Positions 1 through 10,053 of a stretch of 64,000 nt of DNA are shown piece after piece (position 1 is the first letter of the stretch; each line of letters opens with the position of its first letter). The stretch comes from Wolfiporia cocos (lineage: Eukaryota > Basidiomycota > Agaricomycetes > Polyporales > Phaeolaceae), in assembly GCA_029448655.1 (NCBI GenBank), contig JACCLO010000051.1, positions 1-64,000 on the forward strand, given 5' to 3'. The position numbers and the translations under genes were made by a program. The notes under the pieces are model-generated. The model made no database searches, was not told where the DNA came from, and saw nothing but the letters and a program-made list of their open reading frames with translations.

Positions 1-407
1 CAACGATCGACTTGGCTTGAGCGGCGGTTGATACCTATCAGATTGACGTATATGTACCACGACCGACTAGCCCAGCGTGTTCTACATACCATTGGAACCA
101 GCACTCCCCGGGCGCCGGCATCAAGCCCATACTTGATTTGCCACCGACACTACCGTCTGCACACGCCCCTGTTGCAGGTATTCTGACAATAGTGCTGGGC
201 GCCGAGCTTCCGAGCCCCGATATTGTTTGGATGGATTCGGCAGCGCCTGGCTGAAGAGATGTCATGCCATGCTCACAATCAATGAGCAGCCATGAGAGAT
301 GGGGCGAGGCGAGCGCAGCAGTGCGCGCTTTCAAAGCACCTGGCAGCGTGATCCATGCGCCGAACGCTGGCTTCGATGCGCGAAAGGGCTTCAAGAAGAC
401 GGTGCAT
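1..407 (-). pseudogene. HpcH/HpaI aldolase family, 5' part, broken
   Basis: The N-terminal part of an HpcH/HpaI-type aldolase, a class II metal-dependent enzyme that cleaves 2-keto-3-deoxy sugar acids or related keto acids. What I see: a stretch reading FGAWITLPGALKARTAAL, then WLLIDCEHGM and IVRIPATG, the usual order of the family's N-terminal half. Two single-base frame breaks are visible. An ATG at 405-407 is one base out of frame with the conserved stretch. Near 137-142 the frame must shift to continue as WQIKYGLDAGARGVLVPM. After that a GTATGT donor (84-89) starts an intron and the gene leaves the window. Either a young pseudogene or assembly indels; the rest of the gene lies to the left. 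Confidence 0.7.
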
Positions 408-1865
408 TATACTCCGCTGTGGAATTGTTGCGATGACAATACATTACATTCATTGACTTGGTGCTTGTGGACAGATCCTCGCCGAACACAGACTCCGACC
501 GTTGCATCTTGGCCTGCTCCGCACGTGGGCAAGCAAGATTAGATGCGAGAAATCCCTGGTAGAAATAATAACCAGAAAGCACCCCCGTCACTGTGCGCAG
601 ACACCAGCGGCATCCGAGCCACCGCTGCCTCGTTGCAGCACGCTCACCGACGCCACACACAACTGTGGTGTTCCTGTTGAATCGGAATAGTTTGTTGCCC
701 AGAATGGCTAGGGTGAATAGTACAGCAATGGACCATGCGTATACGCGAAGTTACTAACCACCTGCCAATGCAGCGGAAAGGCCAGCGAAGAGGCCGTCTC
801 TCCGAGCTTCCTGTGGAGGTTGGCGTGTGAATGTCATCATTATCGAGATTGGAATGGATGGATATAGATTTCCCTACAGTTGTACATCTTGCTACAGCAT
901 CATCGGGAGCCACAAGTGAAGTGTCGGCGGCGTTGGGCATAGTGATAAATTATGGAACGCGATGCGTTTGCGGACTTGATGCGGACAGATAAACGTGTGC
1001 ACCACTTAGTAACTCAAATAGAATTAATAATTCCCCTGCCTGCATCACCCCGCGTCACATAAGCTCGACGTCACGACTTCGTGACTGAGCGCGTCAAAGT
1101 CTCGCGTGGAGCTCGCTGTGGCTGGCATCGTAGACATTGGGCTTCTTCTTGTATGTGGATAACTCACTGGAAATATCGGCGAACAAGCGCAAACTGTCTT
1201 CAGACATATCAAATACTTTCAGTTCCATCGAGGGTACGTTATATGCGCTCAATTGCACGGATCTTATTTACAGCAACATCCTCCATTCGTGTAGACGCTT
1301 TGATCAGCGTCAAGCAGAAACTCGGGGATAGTAGTCGTAGCAGTCGGGTCTCTATATGCGCCGAACTATACCAGCTGGCATATCTCTCCGAGTCTTTCTC
1401 CCAGCAGCGCCTGCGGTCGAACAAGGATTGGATCCATCAAGTGGATATCCTAGATCGTGAAGGTGGGCACACTATTTCTGGGTTTCTTCCAACTACCACA
1501 TATGATCCGCAGGGGTCAATCTGTGGAATCCATCTGCCTTGTCTCGCGATATGGATGATGAGGATACTTGAAATGTGAATGCTGCATGTGAGTCTAGTTC
1601 ATCATGCCGAGAGTGTCTCACCGTACCATCCCCAATCACCGGTTCGGCTATCCGTACAGTGAAGTTGGCCGGATTCCGCCTCGTTGAAGCCGGATTAGAG
1701 AACAAGCCAGCCATTGACAGTGAGACAATCATCCATCACGATGTCACCTAGTTTGAGATCGCTTCTCCACAGCTCTCATCCATGTGCTGCAGCTCGCAAG
1801 CAAAGCCGGCGTTAGCATGTCAGGTACAACCATCAGTTCGCGTGCGGACTCCCAAGACGGGCCGC
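408..1865. other. No supported gene
   Basis: A 165-codon plus-strand open frame (1081-1578) and several shorter ones exist, but none shows a motif or a consistent exon structure that I recognise. This is where the thiolation and reductase parts of the minus-strand NRPS-like gene should lie if it were complete, and I see no trace of them. Confidence 0.5.
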
Positions 1866-3645
1866 TTACTCAGAAAATGTGAATTCTAGCGATCGGACGC
1901 CATGATCTTGCAGGCTCCGTGCTTGCATGTGCAGCGAAGGTATGACTACTATCCGCCCCATGAGTGCACGCCAATGTGATTTCTCCTGAAGGATTGGTAC
2001 CGTCTTCTCACCTGAATCGAAGTTAGCAGCCGCCCTCGGGCGATGACAGGGGCGACGCACCTGATCCGAGTACGATGACATCGTCAGCACGCCCGACACT
2101 TCATATGCGACATCAGACTTTATTTGCCAATCATATTGACTGCGACGTACATTCGCCAGAGACCAGGCTTGGCCGGATGTGGTTCCCAAAGGTCGGATGT
2201 GGCAAAGCCACGCTCCCCATTTGGCATATTCTCGATGCAAGGCTGGTGTGTCTCGCACGTCTGCACGCACATGCACGCCATACCTCAGTATACTTCGGGC
2301 GGCTACATCGTTACATTTTGGCACGCACCAACATCTGCAGCTCGAATGTCCCGTCTCCCTGAGGAACCCAGCGACATACACTCTCTGGGAAGCTGCATCC
2401 ATTCCCAGTCGGCGCGCTTCTTGCCAATAGGGCTCGGCTCTTCGACGCCGTCATCGAACACGCATGTCACCAGGCCGAATTCGGTTGCACCGTAGCACGC
2501 CAACAGGCGCACGCCTTTATCCACGAGCTTCTCACCATTCGCCCTGGAGAGCGGGCCGCCGGCGAATATCTAAGACGTGAGTGATAAGCGAGTTGCTCCC
2601 TCGACCAGCGCAATGTGATGCAGGTACTGACAAGAGCCTGAAGAGACGCAAGGTACTTCGCGTCATCCTCGTTCTGCGACCACGCCTGGCGAAAACAGTA
2701 CTTTAGCAATCACAGGCACACTACACAACCAGAGCCTACCTCGACGAAAGCAGGGACGCTCTCGATAGCCGTGCAGCCTGTCTTGCGCGCCGTCTCAATT
2801 GTGTTCTGCGGGGTCGGCACGACCGGGGGCGCTGACACGATCGCGCGCGGGGGGAACAGCGACGTCGGCTGGCCGGACAAGAGCGGCGCGTACAGCTGCG
2901 AGCAGAGTCCCATTACGTGGAACGGCGGTAGCGCCATGCACCCCCACCGTATCGCCTTCCTGCGCGACTCCACGAAGATGGGCATCCTGCACCAGTGTAG
3001 GATCGTCGTGTGCGTGTGCGGGATCGGCTTCGGGAAGCCGGTGGAGCCTGAGGAGTGCAGGTAGAGCACAACATCCGATGGCGACGCCGCGCACGCGGGC
3101 GGCGGGTAAGGGCCCGAGACGGCACGCGGCGGGTCGAAGGAGGGCGCGAGCGTCGGGAAGACGTCCGTGAGCGCGGGCAGGTCGTCGACGTGCATGGCGA
3201 ATCCGCTCGGCAGGCTCTCCCGGACCGCGTCAGTGAATGGGGCGAAGGTGGGCTGTGAGACGATGCGATGGCAGCTCGTGTGCTCCATCAGGCTTGCTAT
3301 TGCGGGCACGGAGTTGCGGGAGGACATAGGGAAGGGGACGAGCCCCGCACGGATCAGACCCGCGACGAGCGCATGGTAGAGCAGAGTATCGCAGTTCGCG
3401 ATGATAGCGACAACGGCGCCCTCTTCGCCCTTCCGTCCGGGCCTGAAGGAGTGGGCAACGCGGTGAATTGCCTGAGCGAACTCGAGGAACGATATACTTC
3501 CGAGCGTATCAGAAGACAAGTCTGGAAACAGGAAGAGAAAGAACGGAGAGGTGGAATTGTATTCGGCATGGAAGTCGACGAGCCCAGGGATGAGAGATAG
3601 CGAACCGTTGAGGGGCGGGAGTACAGGCGATGCAGATGCAGACAT
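1866..3645 (-). pseudogene. NRPS-like adenylate-forming enzyme, truncated
   Basis: The adenylation domain of a fungal NRPS-like (alpha-aminoadipate-reductase-like) enzyme, which activates a carboxylic acid as its AMP ester. Exon 1 (3645-2740) starts at ATG 3645 and contains the A3 loop HSSGSTGFPKP. After a GTAGGC intron come short exons with FAGGPLSRANGEKLVDKG and the A5 motif ACYGATEFG, then RWVPQGDGTFELQ, CETHQPCIENMPNGERG, SDLWEPHPAKPGLW, and the A8-like GRADDVIVLGSGEKTVP, with introns that have good GT and AG ends. One base too many in an AGAGAG run (about 2374-2385) breaks the frame. After EKTVPI the family pattern is lost and a stop follows at about 1866. The thiolation and reductase domains are absent, so the product could not be a full enzyme. 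Confidence 0.8.
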
Positions 3646-6084
3646 ATCTGCCAGAAGCTGAACAGAGTGGATTATAATGATTCTGATGGAGTATGTGGGT
3701 GCTGAGAATGAGGCCTATTTAAACGAAGTTCTCGAGCCATCCCCGTGACGCGGGAAGGTCCATCGGTGAATATTTGAATGGCTTGCCGGTGCGCTGCGGG
3801 TCAGTTGTCCTCATGAATCCGAGCAGGTAGGTAATCGTCTACTGGTGTCAGTATCGAGTGTGGCGTACTAGATCCTGAGGCCTGAAGAGTGGCCGGCCGA
3901 GCTCGGCATCTGTTAGCCGACCAAATGTGAGACCGCGGTGATCTCGGAGCGTTCCTTTCGTTATCGTCGCAGAAAGCCGCGAAGGTTCTCTCCAGCGATC
4001 GGAGGCTAGTCGATTGGAGTCCCGCACAGCCTCGCACCTCCAGCCTTCCTGAGACGCAGGGGCACGACATAATCAGCCCAGTACATCTTCGACGGGCGCG
4101 GAACATTCTTGCTGATATTCTAGAGCTGTCAGCATCATCACCTTGGGGCCCGCGGCCACGACAGCCGACGCAGAATTCCGCCAACGATTGCGATCGTCAG
4201 ATTTTGGGGAGTTGGTATCATGCAGCAAAATAAACTAACGCGTAAAGCATGGGCAACTGATCTTCCCGCATAGCCTGTCTATCGCTATGTGACTCGTCAA
4301 AGTCCGCCAGCGGCTTCGACGCCCGGAAGGACTCACTGCTGGAAGTGAGAGATTGAAGATTGATCTAGACGTTTCTCCTACGAGTGTGGCCAAGTGGCAA
4401 AAAGAGCGGAGCTGCATGGACGTCGGAAATGATAGAAGAGCCTTTCATTTCGGACCAACTGCGCATTTGAGCTGGCACATTCCAACCACCGTGCCCGCCA
4501 GGCCATTCCAGGCTGAGCATGTCCGGCATTGCTCATACCGACACTGCCGGGCGGTGAAAGGCTCAGACTAACCCGATGGTAAACAAAAGTGGTTCCGGCT
4601 GTATGATAACGATATGGCAACAACACATCGCTTGCAATCCTTCCAGGAGGCTCTCGGCTCCACGTGAATTACTTCATCTGCACTACATTGACCAAATCTC
4701 ACTGTTCCTGTACAACACAATTTCCTAAGAATCCTAACATGCGAGGGCGCATATTTCGTATCATGTCAAGTCGATAGTTGCTAAATACAGATAAAATGGG
4801 TCAGAGCTGGTAGCAATGGGCGCCCAATGCCTCTGACAATTATTTGGGGCGTTCACCTTGAATTTATAGTGCAAGGATAGCTCTTCAGAGCCTCGCCTTC
4901 CCGATTCCGAAACACACAATTAGATTGCATATTCTCGCCATGTCAGTAGTAAGTTAATACACCGCAAGTAGTCAGACGATCGTCCGCGAGAAAGGCTAAT
5001 CGATTCAGAAGTCCTGCTCTAAACTGTTCCCTCACCTGCTTAATGTCATGCCCAGTGTGACTGTCCGTTCGTAGGCTTGCTGGTTCACTCGCCTCCCAAC
5101 GTTTGCGACACGGTACCGTTGCACAATAGCTACCTCCTTGATTTGTCAGAGCACTCTTGCTGCGGAAGACTTTGCGGGTTCTGGAGACATAAATATCTAC
5201 TTTCGCAACGTACGCTACACATGCGCCGATGGCGTTGTTTGTCACGAAACATGTTCTGCTCTTCTTGCGTACTTTGCTACTCACCAGTGCACTCCCAGGA
5301 GTTGTAGCTATGTGTACCTGTAGCACAGATGGCATAATATGTCCCATTGTTCTTACCTTCGCCTCACAAACACGCTCGTGTATCGCTTCGTTCTTCGATG
5401 AAACTGCAGTTTTCGCTGATGTGTGAACTGAGCACTTAGGTGATGACTGACTTCAGGGCCTGTAGTCCGGCATTCAGTACGTTTAGTGCAAAGTAGCGGG
5501 CCATGTCGGAACCGGCGCTACTTCATTATCAAGCAATATAAGAACAGAGATGAGTAGATAGATACTCAGCGTGGGTGGCGCCCACGCTTCAATGTGGCTT
5601 GCTAATCCGTGTTCATGCTATTTGCACGGCATGCTACACGATCGAAGTGTTGTAATAGAGGTTTTTTTACTAACGATAATTATGACTCGCCCTTTTCCGA
5701 GGTTGTGCAAGAATTATGAGAACGAGGTATGGCATCATTGATACCCTACAGTGTTTTCGTACATCCGATGCGGGTTAACAGTACTTGGATACAGTTACTG
5801 GTATGCGTCACAAAGATCAAGGACTACGCTCTACCCACTCCATTTTAAAAACTTAGTAGTGGAGCTCAAAAAATCCGTGCCACAGTCAATTTTATTGTTA
5901 GCAAAACACCTCTAATTCGAGAGTGATTGTGGAGGCGACGGGGGGACTGCATCTAGCACTTAAATCATATGGGTCAGTGTTGGACCACGATGGAGCGATC
6001 GCCGCCACCGCCCGTCCGATCCGCTCAGATCTTGTGACGCACTAGTACTAGTGACAGGTGCCACCACAGCGCGGTCACGCCGAA
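3646..6084. other. No confidently supported gene
   Basis: Open frames on both strands at 3801-4626 show nothing I recognise. At 5041-5329 the plus strand has an unbroken stretch containing several cysteines (RYTCADGVVCHETC and QCTPRSC), while the minus strand has a 134-codon frame over the same bases. Either could be an exon, but I cannot decide. 5427-6060 is AT-richer and shows no coding signal. A short plus-strand acidic reading (KTVSEEGPTVMEVDS, stop near 6167) precedes the next entry. Confidence 0.4.
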
Positions 6085-6439
6085 TCACCTGTTCGTGCGA
6101 CTCAGGACCAGGAAGAAGATAAGACGGTGTCCGAGGAAGGTCCGACTGTGATGGAGGTCGATTCGTAGGGCGTCGTCTGGTGGATGTGTCGCATCGCGAG
6201 CACGGCCGTGTTGCATTGTGTTTTCGAGCTGTTGTTCATGGCTTTCGTTTGACTCGGCGTAGACACCGTCGAACGCGGGGCCTGGAGCCGCACTGGCCGC
6301 ACCGCTGGGCAGCTGAGGCTGGAGGGAGCTGTATCGGCACCGTGAGAGGACGCGAGAGTCTGGCGTCGGCGACACCGACCTGGAACGGGCTTGGCGCAGC
6401 GAGTGCGCAGACGGGTTGAAATGTCCGCACTTCGGGCAG
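6085..6439 (-). pseudogene. Lunapark-like zinc-ribbon C-terminal exon
   Basis: Minus-strand exon opening after a GTGCAG acceptor with YVCPKCGHFNPSAHSLRQ, which looks like the second half of the lunapark zinc ribbon. Lunapark is an ER membrane protein that stabilises three-way tubule junctions and has two CxxC pairs near its C-terminus. Only one CxxC pair is present. A GTATGT donor upstream (about 6550) would give an intron of normal length, but the exon before it does not read as the expected first CxxC segment. The rest is a low-complexity tail (SRSVSPTPDSR and onward). Probably a fragment; the family call is tentative. Confidence 0.35.
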
Positions 6440-6829
6440 ACATATTCTGCACGTGGCGGGTGACGGTCAAGGGCAAGGTCAGGTGGGAGGTGCTGACGTC
6501 GACCCCACAGCCAATTGGTCGCTGACCGTCGTAAAGGGCACAGAATTGTACATACCAAGTGTATCGCCGGCTCATGACCACGAAGATAATGATAAGTTGG
6601 GCGCTGCAAGTCACGAATGCCGGATAGACCGTTATCGAGCAATGGGAAGTGTTTGAGTGGAGAGCGAATAAGCGCCGATCACTGGGTCCAGCGCGGGCAT
6701 TATATTGCACATGGCCGGCGAATGAGCACCCAGCGATGTGGCACGTGCTGCGTATCACGCTGCATCCGTGCTGTGGGAATGCCACGCTGTCACCTTACAC
6801 CCAATCCACTCTGCAACGATCTGATAATA

Positions 6830-7449
6830 ATGGAGCCAACAGAGGTCCAAATTTACGGATTGAATCTTTTGAAGGAACACACAGACATGTTTCATAATCA
6901 CATATCCACTGCTTTCCCGACACAGATTGGTGAACTATACAAATGGCATGCCAAGGGCAGGCATGCATTGGTACATTACATTCTTTTTATTTTTGCTACT
7001 CTACTAATGAATGCAAAGTTGTATACTGAGGAGATAATCAGAGATTTTCGATTGGAGGACGACGAACTAGCAACCAACTTCCACAGAGACCCTAGGATTT
7101 TATTAGGTCGTCAAAAACTTGATTTTGCCTTGAAGTTATTCAACCTTGGGCTGGATGCTGAGGCATTCCAGCTACCCAAGTTGGAGATTGAGCTGAAGGA
7201 AGGGCCCAAGACTGACACTACAGACCAGAATGCAGATTGCAGAGGAATAGTAAGTCTTGTGAATGATTAGCACAAAATGGCTTGAATTTAAATTTCTGCA
7301 TCTAGAAGCGGCCTACTTCAGAATTGGAAGAAGCAGGCCAGGGTCCCAAGCGCCAAAAAGTGGAGGAGAGACTTCCTCAATTTTTGCCTCTAGGTGATGG
7401 CAAACCATCCTCCAAGTTGGAAGATTGGGAAGATGAAGCCTCAAAGTAG
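6830..7449 (+). CDS. Hypothetical two-exon protein, 187 residues
   Basis: Exon 1 is 6830-7249 and exon 2 is 7306-7449; the 56-nt intron has a GTAAGT donor and a CTAG acceptor and keeps the frame. The N-terminal 120 residues look globular and mostly helical (MEPTEVQIYGLNLLKEH, then LVHYILFIFATLLMNAKLY, then ILLGRQKLDFALKLFNLG). The C-terminal exon is charged and carries GPKRQKVEERLPQF, a possible nuclear localisation signal. The segment is clearly richer in AT than its neighbours. I do not recognise the family. The start was chosen because upstream in-frame sequence looks non-coding. No partner gene is evident nearby. Confidence 0.55.
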
Positions 7450-7699
7450 TATGTATGTCATTTTACATTCTCATTGAAGCAGCTTGCAGTTTACTGAGGC
7501 TTGAGTACAGAATGCTTTCATGATGGTTTAGGACTGTATAGGGTGTACATACTTGCAAATAGGAATCTGCATGAGGTTGTCCTTTGTCTCAACATACATA
7601 TCTATCACCGTGATCACACCCTGTGAACATCCTTGCACACATCAAATATGTAGTCATAGCATGATCATGCTTGCCCTCATGTGCAAATACTAGTGAGAA

Positions 7700-9140
7700 A
7701 TGCTCCACTTCCACTTCAGCGACTGCTGATGAGTACTGGAAAGAAAGCTCAGTACTTTGGAAGGAAGATACATCACCATGCATACCAATGCTCATGCTGG
7801 TCCGATTCAGTGAATACTGGTTGGAATGAATGTCAGCTGGGTAGCAAAGACAGTGCCACAATGTACCTTGAAATCATCACCGTTGAAGATAAGGATATCT
7901 CCGTGCTCTAGGGTCACGAGGAGTACCGGCCCCTCCCTTTTGACAGATTTCGTAATGGAGTCTGTGATTTGAGCAACTTGCATATCCAGAATGCTCACAC
8001 TGTTACTCGGCGCTGGGACATCGGAATCGTCTATGTCCATAGGCCCGCATGAGTCGTTAGCTCCGTGCGGGAGTTCCTTCTTAGGAGATCCACGCTCTGC
8101 GACGGTGATTGGCAGAAGCTGCTGTACACCTGGAGCTAATGATTTGGGGCGCATCGACAACTCTGCATCGGCGCCGAGGTACATCATGTATACAGGGGAA
8201 TTTTTCGCAGCAAGCACGTTCTGGCACAACTTCTGTCTTGGGGAAAGCCATGAATAGTAAATTCAGAACTCACCTTCTTTGAGCCAGGGAGAACCCAAGC
8301 CAAGTAATTCATTTCTGTCCCCCTCCTTCAGCGGCCAAGCGGCTTTGAAGCAGTGCGTGTGCTTGCAATATACAGAGCGGGGCATGTGTCGTGGCCGCTG
8401 TCGTATCTTGATTGTTGAATGAGCAGGTGTAATAGGCCTCTGCGGACGCACAGAATGTTTTAGAATCAATACATACGCACCGCTGTCCGTGCTCACCTTT
8501 AAAGGAACCCTTGCTATCCTGGAGCAATGACAATTCAACTTTCGTCAGCATCTCTCTGAAGAGCCTGGTCGGCTGCTCCTGCAACTCTGCCCCGTTACAG
8601 GTATAAATAAATAAATAAATAAGCTTGGCAGAGACGCCATCCTTTGTCATATACGCTAAACGCGAGCCATCAGCAACGTCCGTTACGGTGGTTTGACACG
8701 CTCGGACGGCCTGTCACACGACAATGTCACTGGAGAAATACCACGGGAATTATGCATGGTATGAACATCCGCAGGAGGTATACAGTTGCTTTCCTGCGCG
8801 AATGTATGAGTGCTTGCTTCGGCCGCCTCTGGTAGGCACACTCACTGAGCATCCGCTACACAGTTAATACCATAAATTTCGCTGAGCATTCAGTTTTCCA
8901 CACTTTACGCATTGCCTTCCGCCATGATAGCTTGTGGCCGAGATGCCATACTCGAAGTCGGCATCCATTTGATGATTTGGTGAAGAATGGGGAGGAAGAA
9001 AGTGGAAAGGATTGAACATGATATTAGGGTCTGTCTGGTCTGCTCCGATGGAAGGAGGGGCCTGCCACCAGGGATCAGCACTCCGATCCACCGTTTCGCT
9101 ACCGGGTACCCAATCGAAAGTGAATTGCCACGAAAATAGT
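7700..9140 (-). pseudogene. Possible AlkB-like 2OG-Fe(II) dioxygenase gene, probably decayed
   Basis: Coding-looking segments run down the minus strand. 9140-8864 reads WQFTFDWVPGSETVDRS and onward to QCVKCGKLNAQRNLWY, a single CxxC knuckle. 8575-8500 reads LQEQPTRLFREMLTKVELS. 8440-8275 holds LLGLGSPWLKE. 8225-7880 ends in VTLEHGDILIFNGDDF, and a 50-nt intron joins this to KYSLNRTSMSIG. A knuckle followed by a HGDxLxFxG strand is the layout of some basidiomycete AlkB-like oxygenases. I could not keep one frame through the two middle introns, and I do not see a clear HxD...H iron triad, so this may be a relic or another family. Confidence 0.35.
8603..8622. repeat. Short AAAT microsatellite
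   Basis: About five head-to-tail copies of a 4-base unit (ATAA/AAAT), lying in a presumed intron of the neighbouring minus-strand coding region. Confidence 0.8.
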
Positions 9141-9153
9141 TCTTGACCAGCAT

Positions 9154-10053
9154 CGTTTCTCCCCTGTCATTTGTTCAGCATGCCATCGAAAGGTACCCAC
9201 GTAGATATCGATGAGATACCATGTTTATGGATTTGATTCCAAAGAAACCCAGGTGTGTACAGCCATATTGTTCGCGGAGACTGAATGGCGCCGATTCGAA
9301 GACTCTGCACAGCACGATGCAATCCGGACTATCACTTTTGTGGCTGTCCAATAGAACCTTAGCTTCGGGTGGTGGGCTGATCGGCCGGTTTGAACGACGC
9401 GAAGATGTCGGGACTGCACTGTTGAGATAGCTCCGGTGCTTTGTTGGTCAGCGTGCTCGGATCATGTCTGGGTTGCAGTTTAAAACTCCCAGAGGTCGAA
9501 ACATGAGCAGTACATCATTGCAATAGAACCTAACCAGAATGATGCAGAATCGGAGGCACCAAGGAGGAGTCTGACTTGGATATCGTGGTGATTTTGATGG
9601 GGTTGATGATCAAAGGGATTCGATTCTCGTTGACATCCGTCATGATCATAGATGGCAGAGGACGATCTTGGTGATAGAGTACGTGCCCGTCGCCGTGATT
9701 GGCATGCACATTTTCAGACTGATGTGTCTGTCGGAGATGGACAACGGCAGCTAGCCAGAGCTTGGCGGTCTATGGCTAGTACAATGCGCAATTGTACCGG
9801 ATCAAAGCGCAATTGCTACGTAGGCGCCGGTGGGCGCATTCCTGGGAAGTCATAAAACACGGACGGCCCGACAAGTCCGGTTCGCTGCCGCTACGTTTGT
9901 GGCGGCCACGGTGATATGTGTCCGCTATTGCTATCTGGGCAGCTTAAGTGCAAGTATGGATCGAAAAATGACGCGGCGCCGTCTTTTCCACACTCGTGCG
10001 TGTGATCACACAAGTACAGAACCGCTTACTTGTCAAAGGATGTACCCGACATA
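9154..10053. other. No supported gene
   Basis: Short open frames only. Nothing recognisable lies on either strand between the dioxygenase-like region and the MSH4 stop codon. Confidence 0.5.

Noticed and set aside
1081..1578. 165-codon plus-strand gene
   Set aside because: Low-complexity composition with many Arg, Ser and Trp, no motif, and an overlapping frame of equal merit.
2230..2330. Second frame break in the NRPS-like gene
   Set aside because: An intron GTGCGTGCC...GTGCAG joins LQML to TCETHQPCIE in frame, so only one break remains in that stretch.
6069..6167. Plus-strand lunapark C-terminal tail (acidic, ending MEVDS)
   Set aside because: It lies on the opposite strand to the zinc-ribbon exon, has a stop just upstream and is too short to assign.
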